In this document: positions 38,954 to 46,283 of the stretch, in pieces
How positions within the stretch are numbered: position 1 is the stretch's first letter
Layout: each line of letters opens with the position of its first letter
NCBI GenBank assembly: GCA_903861195.1
Contig: CAIOTJ010000116.1
Coordinates: forward strand, 1-64,000
Source: an uncultured Planctomycetaceae bacterium
GTDB lineage: Bacteria; Planctomycetota; Planctomycetia; Planctomycetales; Planctomycetaceae
Direction of reading: 5' to 3'
DNA length: 64,000 bases
Translations under genes and position numbers: made by a program
The notes under the pieces: model-generated
What the model was told of the DNA's origin: nothing
Databases searched by the model: none
What the model saw: the letters and a program-made list of their open reading frames with translations, nothing else

Positions 38954-41179
38954 ATGCGATATCTGGTTGCACTTCTGGCAGCCTTCACCTTTGGGAATCC
39001 TCTGTGGGGAGCCGAAGGGAGCAAGGGAAGTGACAACGAACCGCGCCAGCTCAAGCTGCAACCGGCGGCAGTCTGGACGGGTTTCTCGGAACAGGTTTCC
39101 GCAGCGGCCATTTCGCCCGACAATCGCCAACTGGCCGTGGGCAGCTACGGTGTGGTTCGGCTGATCGACCTGGAATCCAAATCGGATCTGGCGACCCTGG
39201 CCGAGCCCAAGGGCTTCATCAAGGCCTGTGCGTTTTCCCCGGATGGAAAGCTGCTGGTCACTGGCAGCTATCAACAGGTCACGATTTGGGATGTGGCTCA
39301 ACGGCAGATCGTCAAGCAACTGCGGGGGCATCGCGGTTATGTGACGGCGATCTCCTTCGCCCCCTCCGGCATGCAGTTCGCAACTGCCTCCGATGACGAA
39401 ACCGTGCGAATCTGGTCGCTTGAGAGTCAGGATTCGATTGCAAAGCTCACGATGCGTCTCCCAGCCAACGGGGTCGCCTTCGATCCCGGAGGAAATCTGT
39501 TGGCGATCGCCACCGGCGATGTCAATCGCCCCGCCAAAAAGGGAGAGACGCTGCTGATCGACACCCGGGGAGAGATCGTTCACCGCCTGAAAGGTCACGA
39601 TCGCAGTGTTCAGTCGGTGCGGTTTTCGCCCGACGGAAAGCTGGTTGCCTCGGCCGGGATGGACGAGACGGTTCGACTCTGGGACACCGCCACGGGTGAA
39701 CTCCAAAAGGTTTTGGAGGGACACTCTCGACCAGTCAATTCCCTGCTGTTCCTCAGCGGCGGTCGATACCTCGTTTCAGTCAGCGGTGGTCGGGCCCAGG
39801 GGGGTAACGAGTTGATCATCTGGCGGGTCAACGACGGCCGTAATCTGGGTGTCCTGCCAGCTCACAAGGCACCCATTCTGAATGTCACCAGTTCCCCGGA
39901 TGGCCACTGGCTGGTCACCACCAGCGTCGACAAGTCGGCCCGCCTCTGGGATGCGGCGACTCTGTTGAAGGCGACCGGAGACAATCCTTCCCTGGTGGCC
40001 TCCGACCTGCTGGGATTTGGCAAATCGCTCCTCGAATCCAAGTCGTCGGGAACCCCCCCCCCCGAGCCCTCCTCGCCCCTGCCCGCGAAGACCGGTCCCA
40101 ACAGTGTTCCCGCAGAGGATTCGGATCCCAACCAACGCCCCGCCCCCCCGGAATTGCCTCAGGGTTCAGTCGGGTTCGCACTTGGATTTCAGGATGCCGC
40201 GGCCCCCAGCAATCCACCGAAAGAACTGCGGGTGGGAATTATCGGCCTCGACACCTCGCACTCGGTCGCCTTCACGCAGATTCTCAATGATCCGCAGGCC
40301 AAAGAGGATGTCTCCCGGTGCCGGGTTGTGGCGGCCTACCCCAAAGGCAGCCCGGACATTGCTTCCAGCACTTCCCGCGTTCCCGGGTATACCGAGGAAG
40401 TCAAGAAACATGGGGTCGAGATCGTCGATTCGATCGAGGCCTTGTTGACCAAAGTCGACGTGGTCCTGTTGGAGACGAATGATGGCCGCCCGCACCTCGA
40501 GCAGGTCCTCCCCTGCCTGAAGGCTGGAAAACCGGTGTTCATCGACAAGCCGATCGCGGGCTCGCTGACCGACGCGGTCGCCATCTTCGAGGCTGCCCGT
40601 CACTACAAGGTTCCGGTCTTTTCCTCCTCTTCACTCCGGTTCTCCAGCGGCGCACAGGCCCTGCGCCGGGGTGAGACCGTGGGGGAAATCAAGGGGTGCG
40701 ATGCCTACAGCCCCTGCTCGCTCGAAGCGACGCATCCCGACCTCTTCTGGTACGGAATTCACGGCGTGGAGACCCTGTTCACCGTCATGGGCCCCGGCTG
40801 TGAATCAGTCACGCGGCTCTCGACTCCCGCAGTCGATCTCGCGGCCGGTGTCTGGAAGGGAAATCGAATTGGCACCTTCCGCGGCATCCGTTCCGAGTCC
40901 GGCGGAGGTTCGGCCGGTTATGGTGGCCAGGCCTTTGGCACCAAGGGGATCGCTCCTGTGGGGAGTTACGAGGGCTATCGTCCGCGGCTGGTTTCCATCG
41001 TGCAGTTTTTCCGCGATGGCAAACCACCGGTCACCGAAGAAGAGACGCTGGAAATCTACGCCTTCATGGAGGCGGCCGAAGAAAGCAAGCGGACCGGCGG
41101 AGCCCCGGTCAAGCTGACCACAGTGTTGGACAAGGCGAAGTCCCAGGCGACAGAGAAGCTGCAGCCTCTGTTGAAGTAG
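38954..41179 (+). CDS. Exported WD40 propeller fused to a Gfo/Idh/MocA-like domain
   Basis: About 741 residues from ATG 38954, beginning with a signal peptide (MRYLVALLAAFTFGNPLWGA). Seven WD40-type blades can be counted between about 46 and 340, for example FSPDGKLLVTGSYQQVTIWD and FSPDGKLVASAGMDETVRLWD, so the propeller is complete. A Pro/Ser-rich linker (about 350-420) leads to a dehydrogenase-like domain (about 423-740) with LRVGIIGLDTSHSVAF and an EKP-like FIDKPIAGSLTDAV. Its Rossmann glycine pattern is altered (GIIGLDTSH), so NAD(P) use is uncertain. It is exported, where NAD(P) is scarce. An upstream in-frame ATG at 38885 would add 23 residues ahead of the signal peptide. Confidence 0.85.
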   Translation: MRYLVALLAAFTFGNPLWGAEGSKGSDNEPRQLKLQPAAVWTGFSEQVSAAAISPDNRQLAVGSYGVVRLIDLESKSDLATLAEPKGFIKACAFSPDGKLLVTGSYQQVTIWDVAQRQIVKQLRGHRGYVTAISFAPSGMQFATASDDETVRIWSLESQDSIAKLTMRLPANGVAFDPGGNLLAIATGDVNRPAKKGETLLIDTRGEIVHRLKGHDRSVQSVRFSPDGKLVASAGMDETVRLWDTATGELQKVLEGHSRPVNSLLFLSGGRYLVSVSGGRAQGGNELIIWRVNDGRNLGVLPAHKAPILNVTSSPDGHWLVTTSVDKSARLWDAATLLKATGDNPSLVASDLLGFGKSLLESKSSGTPPPEPSSPLPAKTGPNSVPAEDSDPNQRPAPPELPQGSVGFALGFQDAAAPSNPPKELRVGIIGLDTSHSVAFTQILNDPQAKEDVSRCRVVAAYPKGSPDIASSTSRVPGYTEEVKKHGVEIVDSIEALLTKVDVVLLETNDGRPHLEQVLPCLKAGKPVFIDKPIAGSLTDAVAIFEAARHYKVPVFSSSSLRFSSGAQALRRGETVGEIKGCDAYSPCSLEATHPDLFWYGIHGVETLFTVMGPGCESVTRLSTPAVDLAAGVWKGNRIGTFRGIRSESGGGSAGYGGQAFGTKGIAPVGSYEGYRPRLVSIVQFFRDGKPPVTEEETLEIYAFMEAAEESKRTGGAPVKLTTVLDKAKSQATEKLQPLLK

Positions 41180-41191
41180 TCCCCAGCCCCC

Positions 41192-41470
41192 ATGAATGAC
41201 CTGGCTGAATCGCTGGATCTGCTGATCGGTCGCGAGGTGGTGCTCGACACGGCGTCTCCCTATGTCATTCTGGGTCGGCTCGCGAATTGGAATGAACAGT
41301 TCCTGGTCCTGGAACAGGCCGATGTGCACGATCTGCGTGACACGTCCACCACCCGCGAAAATTACATCGTCGACTCCCTCCGACACGGGATCCGGATCAA
41401 TCGCCGACGGGTCTTCGTGTCCCGTCGGGATATCGTCTGCTTCTCCGCTCTCGACGACGTGATTTGCTGA
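41192..41470 (+). CDS. Small Sm-like protein
   Basis: A 92-residue protein starting 12 bases after the WD40 fusion gene, so probably co-transcribed. The pattern LLIGREVVLDTASPYVILGRLANWNEQFLVLEQADVHD resembles an Sm1 motif: a short N-terminal helix, then strands with a Gly in strand 2 and hydrophobic alternation. RRRVFVSRRDIVCFSAL resembles an Sm2 ending. Bacterial Sm-fold proteins bind RNA (Hfq), but many small beta-barrels share this pattern. Function unknown; the assignment is by pattern only. Confidence 0.65.
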   Translation: MNDLAESLDLLIGREVVLDTASPYVILGRLANWNEQFLVLEQADVHDLRDTSTTRENYIVDSLRHGIRINRRRVFVSRRDIVCFSALDDVIC

Positions 41471-41668
41471 ACTCAGCCGGTCCTGTCCACATTGCATCAA
41501 AACACCCAACCGCTCGAAAAACCCCTCAATCGGTGTCATCGGCGCCGCTGGTCAACGGGCTGCCGGTCCCCCTTGATCCGGACTGCTTTGGGTCGACACC
41601 GCGATGCGGTCAGGTTCAACTCTGCCTCAGCCACACTCCCCTGCCGGTTGCCCGACGGTGGAATCTCC

Positions 41669-42112
41669 ATGTTCGACAATGCTCAGGTCACCAGCACTGG
41701 GCGTGGGCTCTTTGTCTCATTGTCGATTGAGGAATGGGCCTGCGTTTGGCCGACGGAACCCGCTCGATGGTCCAGCGAAATGCGGAGTGTTGTAGAAGCT
41801 TTGGGGATCGCCGGTCCTTGCGAGACTCCGATCCAAACTCCCGAGACCGGAAAGCCAGGGCCGCCGCCGGCCGATGGGACCGCTCACGCTCTGGCAACCG
41901 GGCCGGCCAGAAGAACAGGAGGCCGAGTCGTCCTCCCCGCCGTGCATCGCCACATCCAGATCCGTGGCACCTGGTGCAGATCTCTCCTCCAAATCGTCCG
42001 GAACAGGATTTCCAGTTCTGACTTCGTGCCGAAGTCAGAACTGGAAGGGACCTGGGTCAACGGGTGGATTTCTGGCCGTTCCACTGCCGCACTGGTATCA
42101 TTTCGACGGTAG
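41669..42112 (+). CDS. Possible small CDS (doubtful)
   Basis: A 147-codon reading from ATG 41669 with moderately gene-like codon use over its first two thirds but no recognisable motif and a weak ribosome site. The perfect inverted repeat at 42010-42046 lies inside its last third, which argues against coding. The rest of the 41471-42190 gap holds no other gene candidate. Confidence 0.22.
   Translation: MFDNAQVTSTGRGLFVSLSIEEWACVWPTEPARWSSEMRSVVEALGIAGPCETPIQTPETGKPGPPPADGTAHALATGPARRTGGRVVLPAVHRHIQIRGTWCRSLLQIVRNRISSSDFVPKSELEGTWVNGWISGRSTAALVSFRR
42010..42046. repeat. Perfect 17-bp inverted repeat with 3-base loop
   Basis: TTCCAGTTCTGACTTCG (42010-42026), loop TGC, then the exact complement CGAAGTCAGAACTGGAA (42030-42046). 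No T-tract follows on either strand, so this is not a standard intrinsic terminator. It lies about 145 bases upstream of tRNA-Leu and in the gap after the Sm-like gene. Confidence 0.95.
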
Positions 42113-42190
42113 CGTCCAGAAGAGAGGGTTCCGCCACACCGGCGAACCCTTCTCCTCAAGACGTGTCAACCTCCAGGATTTTCCTGATCA

Positions 42191-42276
42191 GGCCGGATGG
42201 CGAAACTGGCAGACGCACGGGACTTAAAATCCCGTATCCCTCACGGGGTGTGCGGGTTCGATCCCCGCTCCGGCCA
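42191..42276 (+). tRNA. tRNA-Leu(UAA)
   Basis: An 86-base class II cloverleaf. The acceptor stem GGCCGGA (42191-42197) pairs with TCCGGCC (42269-42275); the discriminator is A; the anticodon loop CTTAAAA is on a CGGGA/TCCCG stem; the variable arm is long; the T-arm is GCGGG-TTCGATC-CCCGC. The anticodon UAA reads UUA/UUG leucine codons. The CCA end is not encoded. Confidence 0.95.
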
Positions 42277-42487
42277 CTTGTTTTTGAATACGATTTCCAG
42301 GTTGCATTCCTTCGCGAAACTTCTCTGTTACCCGTTTTGTGACATCTTTGGCACCGGCGGACGGGGCGTAACTGGTTTCTGGCGACATTCCGCCGCAGAG
42401 GTTGGGTCACTGCGTTTCCCGATACGCCATGCGTCTCCTGCCCCAAGAACCACCCCGTCCCCATGTCGCCGCGAACGCACGCAGCGA
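42277..42487. other. Gap between tRNA-Leu and the alpha-toroid gene
   Basis: About 210 bases containing no supportable gene and no strong hairpin; tRNA and protein gene are convergent here. Confidence 0.4.
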
Positions 42488-44842
42488 CTACTCCACGGCC
42501 TTCCCGGGACCCGCCGGCCCAGCGGTCGCTGACTGCGACTGCTGGTACAGCGGCAAATATCGGTAATAAACCTCCAGGCAGAGCGTGCTCATCGCCGTGG
42601 AGAACACCCGGCCGCCATAGTCGCCCCACGGACGACGGGGATCCCAACTGCCTGTTTCGGCTCCCTGTTGCCGCTGGCTGCTGACCAGAGTTTCCCGGAC
42701 GGCGGCATTCCACTCCGTCCAGGGGGCCCCTCCATGGTGGTACATCGCCAGAGTGGCATAGTACCAGTAGTAAATGTCCTGATTGGCCAATCGAGGCGGA
42801 TTGCGGCGCAGAGCCTGCACAGCCTCGAGAATCGCCGGCTCCGTCGCCGGTTCCTCCAGCAATTGCCAACAGAACAGGGCCTCGGCAGTCATCGCAGGGC
42901 GGGGTTTTTCCCCGGGCCGGTACGAGGCGAGTCCTCCATACCGACTCCCCTCGCGTCCCCGCATTTCGTTGCGTCGCGCGACCAGATACTGACGGGCCCG
43001 ATCGAGAGCCTTCTCGAGCGCCCGGTTTGGCAACTCCACCCCCGCCGTCTGCGCGCTCTTGAGAGCCATCAGTTGCCAACCAAACAGGCTCATGTCCCCG
43101 GTCGCGTTCCGCTGATTCATCCAGTCGGAATATCTCCAACCACCATCGGGGTACTGCATCCTCACGATGTAGCGGAGCGCCCGTTCCAGGGGTTCTTTCA
43201 GTGCTGGGTCACGGGTCATCCCATACGCTTCGCCCAGCGCAATCGTCGCCATGCCGTGGCAATACATCCGGCCGAAGCGGTTGGACTGCCCCCCCAGGAA
43301 ACCATCCAACCGGCGCTGAGCATCACCCTCCTTCGCGGTCGCCCGCACTTGTTGGGAGACGAGCCACTTCAGCGCCCGCTGTACTGTCGGGCCATAATCC
43401 GGATCTTCCGCGGTATGCCCCGCGCCCAGATAGGCGAGGATGACCAACGCGGTCAACCCGGTCTCGGCCCGCTGCCCCGACTTGCTCCGCTCCAGACGCT
43501 GCCGCGATTCCTCCTGCGGATCGTTGTTCTCGGTGAATCGCATCGGCTCGGGATCTTCACCAAGCGACGATTCGACGGCCGGCCAGGCCCCCGAGGAAAG
43601 CTGCTGACCCGCGAGCCACTTCAGACTGGCGGCCACAGCCTGCTCACTCTCCTGGGTGGCTCCCGCCAGGCTCCCCAATGTTCCCCGCTGATCGATCTGC
43701 CGCAGACGGTACGCCTCCGGAAGCTTCCCCTCTCCGCGCCCCGCCGCACCGCGGCTCTCGGCGATGCTGCTGAGTTGTGGAACGACCGGAGCCGTGTCTT
43801 CAACGCCAACCCCAGGGGCGACCTGACTCCCCACTGGAGAATCCCCCATCGGAGTCGTGACCCGGGCGCTGCGAACGGGAACGTCCGCCTCAGTCGGTGC
43901 AGTCGCGCGGGATCCACGACGTGTCCGACTGAATTTGCGATCGCCAGGTACGCTTCCCGGCGCTGGAACGCGATCCGGGGTGGAAAACTCTTCCAAGGTC
44001 GTGACCGGCAGTGATTGCGGCCGGGATGGCTCGGCCATTTCCCCGGACGGAGTGCTGGTGGTGATTCGCTCTGGCTCCACCACGGGCGTTTCGGACACGG
44101 TCGCGGGGACGGGGACCTGTGTCGAAGTCTCTCCGCGATCTCCGCGCCCCACACGTTCACCCTCAGAGTCTTGTCCGGTCGATTTGCGAAAACGGCCGGG
44201 GCTGACGTCCGCATCGCGGCGGCGGCTCGCCGTGGTCTCCTGTTCGATGATCGGGTCAACTTCCACGGGCCTGCTGCGGACGGTCGTCGTCTCGCCTGCC
44301 GGTCGGGGGGCGCTCTCGATCTCCGTATCGATCGGCGGGTTGACCAGCGGCAGATCGGGCGTCTGGAATTCCTGACGCTCACGCAGGGGAAAAGTGTTGT
44401 CTCTGGTCTCGGTCTTTGCGACGCGTTGCTGCGGTTCACTCCGGTCTTGAGCAGGGGCATCCCACCGTGGTTGGCCTGCGTTGTTTCCCTGTGAGGCGAC
44501 AGCCGGTTCACTGGAGTTTTCCAGAAGCACTCGCCTGATGGGAGTTCGTTGCTCGGAAGGAGCGACGTCTCCCTGGGTCAACATGACCGTGGTCGACAGC
44601 ATCGCCAGCAGGGCATGCAGCAGGATGGAGAGCGCCAGTGTCTTCTCGGTGACGTTCTTGTCGCCCCATCCCGTAAAGAACATGCGGACCAACAGGAAGG
44701 TGGCCATGAAGGCCACTCCCCAGACAACTCCCCAAAACGCGTACCCAAACGGATCCTGCCAGGCACCATGCCAATGCCTCGTCAGGAAGAGGAGCACCTC
44801 GTCTGGTGTGGGGAATGCGAATGCGAGAGACACGCGGATCAC
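42488..44842 (-). CDS. TonB/TolA-like protein with an alpha-toroid (prenyltransferase/squalene-cyclase-like) C-terminal domain
   Basis: 784 residues. Two N-terminal helices (about 35-56 and 67-88) are present; the second contains S72-x3-H76 in ALSILLHALLAML, the SxxxH spacing used by TonB and TolA to engage ExbB/TolQ. A long Pro/Ser/Thr/Arg disordered linker (about 92-390) follows. The C-terminal domain (about 395-770) has repeated QQxxxGxWP and DGGWR-type QW-like motifs (LKWLAGQQLSSGAWP, LKWLVSQQ, MQYPDGGWRYSDW) as in squalene-cyclase/prenyltransferase alpha-alpha barrels, but I see no DxDD acid motif. The start is GTG 44842 with GGAG nine bases upstream, six bases after the exbD stop. It is the last gene of the TPR-exbB-exbD operon, so it may be the energised periplasmic effector. 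Confidence 0.85.
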   Translation of the reverse strand: MIRVSLAFAFPTPDEVLLFLTRHWHGAWQDPFGYAFWGVVWGVAFMATFLLVRMFFTGWGDKNVTEKTLALSILLHALLAMLSTTVMLTQGDVAPSEQRTPIRRVLLENSSEPAVASQGNNAGQPRWDAPAQDRSEPQQRVAKTETRDNTFPLRERQEFQTPDLPLVNPPIDTEIESAPRPAGETTTVRSRPVEVDPIIEQETTASRRRDADVSPGRFRKSTGQDSEGERVGRGDRGETSTQVPVPATVSETPVVEPERITTSTPSGEMAEPSRPQSLPVTTLEEFSTPDRVPAPGSVPGDRKFSRTRRGSRATAPTEADVPVRSARVTTPMGDSPVGSQVAPGVGVEDTAPVVPQLSSIAESRGAAGRGEGKLPEAYRLRQIDQRGTLGSLAGATQESEQAVAASLKWLAGQQLSSGAWPAVESSLGEDPEPMRFTENNDPQEESRQRLERSKSGQRAETGLTALVILAYLGAGHTAEDPDYGPTVQRALKWLVSQQVRATAKEGDAQRRLDGFLGGQSNRFGRMYCHGMATIALGEAYGMTRDPALKEPLERALRYIVRMQYPDGGWRYSDWMNQRNATGDMSLFGWQLMALKSAQTAGVELPNRALEKALDRARQYLVARRNEMRGREGSRYGGLASYRPGEKPRPAMTAEALFCWQLLEEPATEPAILEAVQALRRNPPRLANQDIYYWYYATLAMYHHGGAPWTEWNAAVRETLVSSQRQQGAETGSWDPRRPWGDYGGRVFSTAMSTLCLEVYYRYLPLYQQSQSATAGPAGPGKAVE

Positions 44843-44848
44843 CGGGGT

Positions 44849-45262
44849 TTACTCCGTGGCAAGCTGGGTCGCCAGCGAAAAGTTCCGGACCTCGGCCTGT
44901 TGGCAGATCGCCAACACATCGGCAATCCTCTGAAAACTCGACTCTCCATCACCGCGAATCAATACCGCCTGGTCGGCATACCGTTCGCGGGCGTCCATCA
45001 GCCGGTCGCGCAGCTGGGCGGCCGTCAGTTCCTCCCGGTTCACCACAAGCCGACCGTCCGGGAAAACATTGACCACAATCTCGTCCGGAAGACTGGTCAG
45101 AGGCTGAGCGGTGGAAACCTGCGGCAACTGCACATCGAACTGTCGTTCGAGATCGGCGAAACGGGTCCCCACCATGAAAAAAATCAACAGGTTGAACACC
45201 ACATCCAGCATCGGGGTGAGGTTCAACTGAGGCTCTTCGAGTGGCTGCATTTTGATTGGCAT
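44849..45262 (-). CDS. ExbD/TolR family biopolymer transport protein
   Basis: A 137-residue proton-channel subunit with one N-terminal transmembrane helix, LTPMLDVVFNLLIFFMVG. It carries the essential acidic residue D20, which conducts protons in ExbD/TolR/MotB. The periplasmic domain (about 40-130) has the usual IVVNVFPDGRLVVN and LRDRLMDARERYADQAVLIRGDG pattern. It lies nine bases after exbB and just before the TonB-like gene. Confidence 0.95.
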   Translation of the reverse strand: MPIKMQPLEEPQLNLTPMLDVVFNLLIFFMVGTRFADLERQFDVQLPQVSTAQPLTSLPDEIVVNVFPDGRLVVNREELTAAQLRDRLMDARERYADQAVLIRGDGESSFQRIADVLAICQQAEVRNFSLATQLATE

Positions 45263-45271
45263 GACGGCTCC

Positions 45272-46201
45272 TTATCCCGCCTTGCCCGGGGTCGAGACCA
45301 ACCCCTTGGGTCGGGGAGGCCCCCCACGTGGCGACTGGACAGACCGTTCGGCGATGGCCTCGGCGGAAATCAATTCGACCACCCGCTGGGCCAGGGAATC
45401 CATTTCCATCACCAACGCGTCAATCCTCCCGGCGAAGTACATGTAGAGCATCAGAGAGGGAATCGCGACTCCCAGTCCAAACGCGGTCGTCAACAGGGCC
45501 ACACCAATCCCGCCGGCCAACTGCTCCGACTTGCCCATGGCCGAACTGGTGGCGATCTGGTTGAAACACTGAATCATGCCGATTACCGTCCCCAGCAATC
45601 CCAGCAGCGGGGTCAAAGTAGCAACCGCGTTGAGAATGCGCAGGTGCTTCCTCAAATGTCCAATCTGTCGTTCACCGCCGTCGATGATCGCCTGTTCGAC
45701 CTCCACACTGGGTTTACCCCACTTGCGGACTCCATGCAGAAAGACTTCGGCGATGGGGCTTCCATTCTGCTCGCACAATTGGCTCGCCGTCTCGCGATCC
45801 AGTTCTCCCTGTTCGAGATTTTGCAGAAACCTCCGGACGAAATCGCGGGGAATCACCCGCCGGCGGCGCAGCACCACCAGGCGCTCAAGGGCAAACGTGA
45901 AGGCAATCACCGAGCAGAGAGCGATCGGCCACATGATCACCCCGCCGGCGCGGAACATTTCCGAGAGGCGGGTGGGAATTGAACTGAGATCCCCCGAGTC
46001 GCTCAGCATGGGGAGCCCGGGCACCTGCTCCGGGACCGGCTTACCGGGAGCCCGCAAACCGTCCCCCTGCGATTCGCTGGCAGGCGCCGCGTCGGCATCT
46101 TGCCAGCCTCTCGCCGGTTCGGGGAGGGCGACGATCAGCAGCAGCAGCAGGGCACCCACGAAACGGGAAACACCGGGGTGAAAGGCGGTTCGAACTCTCA
46201 T
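45272..46201 (-). CDS. ExbB/TolQ/MotA family proton channel protein
   Basis: About 309 residues from ATG 46201. A signal-peptide-like N-terminus (VGALLLLLIVALPEPARGW) and a Pro/Ser-rich segment precede the core, an arrangement common in planctomycete ExbB paralogs. The core has GGVIMWPIALCSVIAFTFALERL (helix 1), a cytoplasmic helical region, then LNAVATLTPLLGLLGTVIGMIQCF and GIGVALLTTAFGLGVAIPSLMLY (helices 2 and 3), with conserved Thr/Glu-type pore residues including TPLLGLLGTV. It forms the channel with the adjacent ExbD. Confidence 0.95.
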   Translation of the reverse strand: MRVRTAFHPGVSRFVGALLLLLIVALPEPARGWQDADAAPASESQGDGLRAPGKPVPEQVPGLPMLSDSGDLSSIPTRLSEMFRAGGVIMWPIALCSVIAFTFALERLVVLRRRRVIPRDFVRRFLQNLEQGELDRETASQLCEQNGSPIAEVFLHGVRKWGKPSVEVEQAIIDGGERQIGHLRKHLRILNAVATLTPLLGLLGTVIGMIQCFNQIATSSAMGKSEQLAGGIGVALLTTAFGLGVAIPSLMLYMYFAGRIDALVMEMDSLAQRVVELISAEAIAERSVQSPRGGPPRPKGLVSTPGKAG

Positions 46202-46283
46202 CGCAGTGGAACCCGTTGGGGAATCGGGAAGTGAAGGTGTCAAATTCCTCGGAATCTCCCGGGAATGCGAGGGAGGGTGGACT

